From: Actinophytocola sp.
GTDB taxonomy: Bacteria > Actinomycetota > Actinomycetes > Mycobacteriales > Pseudonocardiaceae
Length of the DNA stretch: 52,903 nt
NCBI RefSeq assembly: GCF_009379765.1
Contig: NZ_WHTD01000041.1
Location: 1-52,903 of the forward strand
Reading direction: 5' to 3'
Shown in pieces: positions 50,818 through 52,903 of the stretch. The notes under the pieces were generated by a model. The model was not told where the DNA came from and made no database searches. It saw only the letters and a list, made by a program, of their open reading frames with translations. Position numbers and translations under genes: made by a program. Numbering within the stretch: the first letter of the stretch is position 1; each line of letters begins with the position of its first letter.

Positions 50818-51413
50818 GCCGCGCTCCTGCGGCCGACCGGCTGCGCCGGCGGTGCGGCCTGGCCCGGTTGTGCCGCGGGTGCGCAGCTGGTGCAGCGGAC
50901 CCAGCTCAGGTCGGGCAGCCGGGCGGCGTGCGAGTCGGGCAGCGGGTGGCGCAGGGTGACCGCCGCGCCGCACACGCCGCACGGGGCGGTGCTGGTGAGC
51001 TGACGGCGCCGGTCCAGCTCGGCGTGGCTGGGCCCGACGCTGTAGCCGCGGTCGGCCACGTAGCGGGACAGCTCGGCGGAAGCCTCCTTGTGCGCTCGGC
51101 GCCACGCGGTCGCGAACGCGTCCAGCTCCGTCCGCAGCCGGTCGGTGACCGCGGCGGGTGTCCCGTCCAGCAGGTAGGCCAGTGCCGGGCGCAGCGCGGC
51201 GGCGAGCTTGCGCGGGTCGGTGTCGGCGAGCGTGACCCACGCGGGTGTGCCGAGCTCGGGCACCGCACCGGCCGACTCGAGCGGCGCGAGTAGCCGGACC
51301 GACCACGCGCGCACCGCGGCGATGTGCGGGGCGTGGTCGTCCAACCAGGCGCGGACGGCCACAGGATCGGCGGGGTCAGGCAACGGCTGGTGAGGCAACG
51401 GCTGGTGTGGCAT
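50814..51413 (-). CDS. Hypothetical zinc-ribbon protein of the element
   Basis: A 199-residue protein, ATG at 51413 (MPHQPLPHQPLPDPADPVAV). Mostly helical with two Cys pairs near the C-terminus, PCGVCGAAV and RCTSCAP, which look like a zinc ribbon. Family not recognised. Coupled to the DUF3987 gene (GTGA), suggesting a shared role in replication or its control. Confidence 0.7.
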   Translation of the reverse strand: MPHQPLPHQPLPDPADPVAVRAWLDDHAPHIAAVRAWSVRLLAPLESAGAVPELGTPAWVTLADTDPRKLAAALRPALAYLLDGTPAAVTDRLRTELDAFATAWRRAHKEASAELSRYVADRGYSVGPSHAELDRRRQLTSTAPCGVCGAAVTLRHPLPDSHAARLPDLSWVRCTSCAPAAQPGQAAPPAQPVGRRSAA

Positions 51414-51503
51414 CGACGTGTCCCCCTTCGGACGGTATGCCTGTGCGGTCGGGCGGTGGTGCGTGGCGCGGCACGGACCGAGCAAGGTCGGCTCACTGCG
51501 TGC

Positions 51504-52631
51504 TCACGCGGGGACCTCCTCACTGAACAGCGTCGCGCCCGCCGGCGGGCGCGACGTGTCGTGCTCGGCTCGAGGGTGACGCGACGCGTCGTGCAGGACC
51601 TGGCGCGACGCGTCGGCCCGGTCCTGGTGTGCCGGGTCCGGCGGGGCGGCCCGGTTGGGCGGGTTGGGGTGGGGTTGGGTGAAGGTGTGCCAGGCGCGGG
51701 TGACGGCACCGGAGCCCGGGAACAGGTCGTCCAGGGTGTCGCCGGGCGCGGCGCCGAGCAGGTCGAACAGCCAGCGGCAGAACGCGGCGGGTTTCGCGCC
51801 GATGACCCGGCCGGGGAGGGTGGTCATCGGGGACACGCCGTGCACGAGGGAATCGGTGCGCCGCGTGGTGCGCGCGGCGGGGTCGGCGGGTCGGCCGCGG
51901 TGGTAGATCACCGGTTCCCAGGCGTTGAGCGGCCACCGGCTGGTGTTCGGTCGTTCCCCGCGGTGCCAGGCAGCGACCCGGATCCCGGGCGGGCAGAGCG
52001 CGAGTACGGCCGGCAGCGCGGCGGCGGAGGTGGACAGCGCCCATCCGTCGTAGGTCGACAGGCGACGGATCAACTCGGTGTGGTCGACCTCCCCGGCGTA
52101 GTCGGGGTGCCCGCGGTACAGGTGCGCCTTGCCCGGATACGGCGGGTCGGCGTAGGCGAGGCGTAGCGGCCGGCCGGGCTCGACGGCTACGCCCCGCAGC
52201 GGCGGGCGGCCCACGGTGCGGCCGAACCGGTGTCGGGCTTGGCGGCAGCGCACCGAGCAGCACACCGCGTCCCGACGCGCACCGGCCGGGATCGGCCCCT
52301 CACACCACGCACACACCCGTCGCGGCTGGCCAGGACCGACGCGTCGGGTGTCGCCGGCGGCACACGACATGTCCCCGTCACGGGCGACGCCCCCGGTGTC
52401 GACCCGTCGCGCCTGCAGCGCCGGATCCGAGCACGACGCGTCGTGCTCCGCCGCGGCGGAACGCGACGGAAGGCCGGTGGGGGTGAGGTGTCGTGTGCCG
52501 ATCGTGGCGTCGACACGCGACGCGTCGTGCCCGCCGGCCGCGACGGCGGGTGCGGTCGGGGTTGGGGTGACGCCCGGCGGGTCAGCGTCGGGTGGGTCAG
52601 CGTCGGGTGGGTCAGTGTGTGGGTGGGTCAT
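51504..52631 (-). CDS. DNA methyltransferase (DPPY type) with zinc finger
   Basis: A 375-residue protein, ATG at 52631. A disordered N-terminus with DPPDA repeats is followed by a treble-clef-like finger (CAWCEGPIPAG ... CCSVRCRQARHRFG), then the catalytic motif IV LAYADPPYPG and, near the C-terminus, the SAM motif DLFPGSGAV. This order (IV before I) fits beta-class amino-methyltransferases of adenine or cytosine. It may protect or mark the element DNA. The gene contains five copies of the palindrome CGACGCGTCG that encode DAS tripeptides. No restriction partner is visible. Confidence 0.78.
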   Translation of the reverse strand: MTHPHTDPPDADPPDADPPGVTPTPTAPAVAAGGHDASRVDATIGTRHLTPTGLPSRSAAAEHDASCSDPALQARRVDTGGVARDGDMSCAAGDTRRVGPGQPRRVCAWCEGPIPAGARRDAVCCSVRCRQARHRFGRTVGRPPLRGVAVEPGRPLRLAYADPPYPGKAHLYRGHPDYAGEVDHTELIRRLSTYDGWALSTSAAALPAVLALCPPGIRVAAWHRGERPNTSRWPLNAWEPVIYHRGRPADPAARTTRRTDSLVHGVSPMTTLPGRVIGAKPAAFCRWLFDLLGAAPGDTLDDLFPGSGAVTRAWHTFTQPHPNPPNRAAPPDPAHQDRADASRQVLHDASRHPRAEHDTSRPPAGATLFSEEVPA

Positions 52632-52674
52632 GGCGTGGTCCTCCACAGTGGCCGGCGCAGGGATGCGGGCAGGT

Positions 52675-52903
52675 TTACGGGTTGGGGTGGAAGAAGGTGA
52701 TGAGGTGGTTGGCCTGCCCGCCGATGCGCAGCGCCGCGGTGCGTTCCTCGGGGGTCATCCGCTCTTGGTCGTCGTCCGGGGCGATGATGATGTTCGGGAC
52801 GTGGTTGAGCCGTTGGAGCGCGGCGTCGACGGTGGCGCGGTCGAGGTCGGGGTGCAGCGCGGCGCGGAGGTTGGCGAGGTTGATGTAGTCGTTGGTCCAG
52901 CGC
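52675..52903 (-). CDS. Hypothetical protein, 5' end beyond window
   Basis: Only the last ~75 residues are visible: WTNDYINLANLRAALHPDLD, RATVDAALQRLNHVPNIIIA, then DDDQERMTPEERTAALRIGG and a C-terminal ITFFHPNP. A small helical protein likely belonging to the integrated element. No family recognised. Confidence 0.6.
   Translation of the reverse strand, partial: RWTNDYINLANLRAALHPDLDRATVDAALQRLNHVPNIIIAPDDDQERMTPEERTAALRIGGQANHLITFFHPNP

Larger units (their letters stand above)
47543..52903. mobile_element. AICE-like integrative element in tRNA-Arg, right end outside window
   Basis: tRNA-Arg is followed by a tyrosine integrase reading toward it, an AlpA-like excisionase, a palindromic region, a DUF3987 protein, a zinc-finger hypothetical and a DNA methyltransferase, all on the minus strand with coupled junctions. 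This is the layout of actinomycete integrative and conjugative elements. The integrase gene is visibly less GC-rich than the chromosome before it. The second attachment site and transfer genes must lie beyond 52903. Confidence 0.8.

Overview
The window is high-GC actinobacterial DNA with dense, often overlapping genes. Features pointing this way are SARP/AfsR regulation, GTG and probable leaderless starts, an EphD-type fusion, MmyB-type regulators and a tRNA-Arg carrying an integrated AICE-like element. My best guess is a Pseudonocardiales member (Amycolatopsis/Lentzea/Saccharothrix-like); this is inferred from style, not from a marker gene.

Layout. 1-2.3 kb: hemerythrin fragment, AMIN-like lipoprotein, methyltransferase. 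2.6-3.9 kb: the 3' end of a UvrA-like ABC protein joined to a dispersed 22-bp repeat, then a siderophore-interacting protein. 4.0-8.6 kb: a probable beta-glucan module (LacI regulator, DUF305 lipoprotein, DUF1996 protein, divergent GH16 enzyme with two discoidin domains), with a perfect 12-bp palindrome beside each of the two divergent promoters. 8.6-11.4 kb: lipoprotein, ThiF-like adenylyltransferase and PqqD-like/M50-like membrane metalloprotease, resembling peptide-modification machinery. 11.5-16.3 kb: frameshifted M14 carboxypeptidase, then two-component signalling genes. 16.7-20.7 kb: S1-domain mini-protein with a structured leader, RidA, a broken propeller-like gene, PhoU, aldo/keto reductase. 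20.8-25.8 kb: MmyB-like regulator, MFS exporter with TetR, and a decayed EXLDI/DrrA/DrrB-like export locus. 25.8-29.0 kb: three-gene response regulator/CHASE3-like kinase/SpoIIE phosphatase operon. 29.4-33.7 kb: a 1458-residue secreted nuclease/5'-nucleotidase. 34-41 kb: NTF2-like protein, lipoprotein, a 166-bp MITE-like element, ECF sigma factor, then a probable RiPP locus (AfsR-like regulator, 114-residue candidate precursor, B12-type radical SAM enzyme). 41-47.5 kb: methyltransferase/TetR, an ArsR-AHSA1-DUF899 operon, gene remnants around another 22-bp repeat cluster, CDF transporter, EphD-like protein. 47.5 kb to the end: tRNA-Arg(CCG) and an integrated element with integrase, excisionase, DUF3987 protein and DNA methyltransferase.

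Most notable: the B12-radical-SAM RiPP locus whose putative precursor carries a duplicated AIIRS segment; the ThiF + PqqD/M50 operon; a 22-bp repeat family at four loci, two of them touching gene remnants; and a MITE-like element whose ends supply the stop codons of both flanking genes, with a possible solo end at another stop codon. Several genes carry frameshifts or deletions. Real decay and assembly indels cannot be separated from sequence alone.
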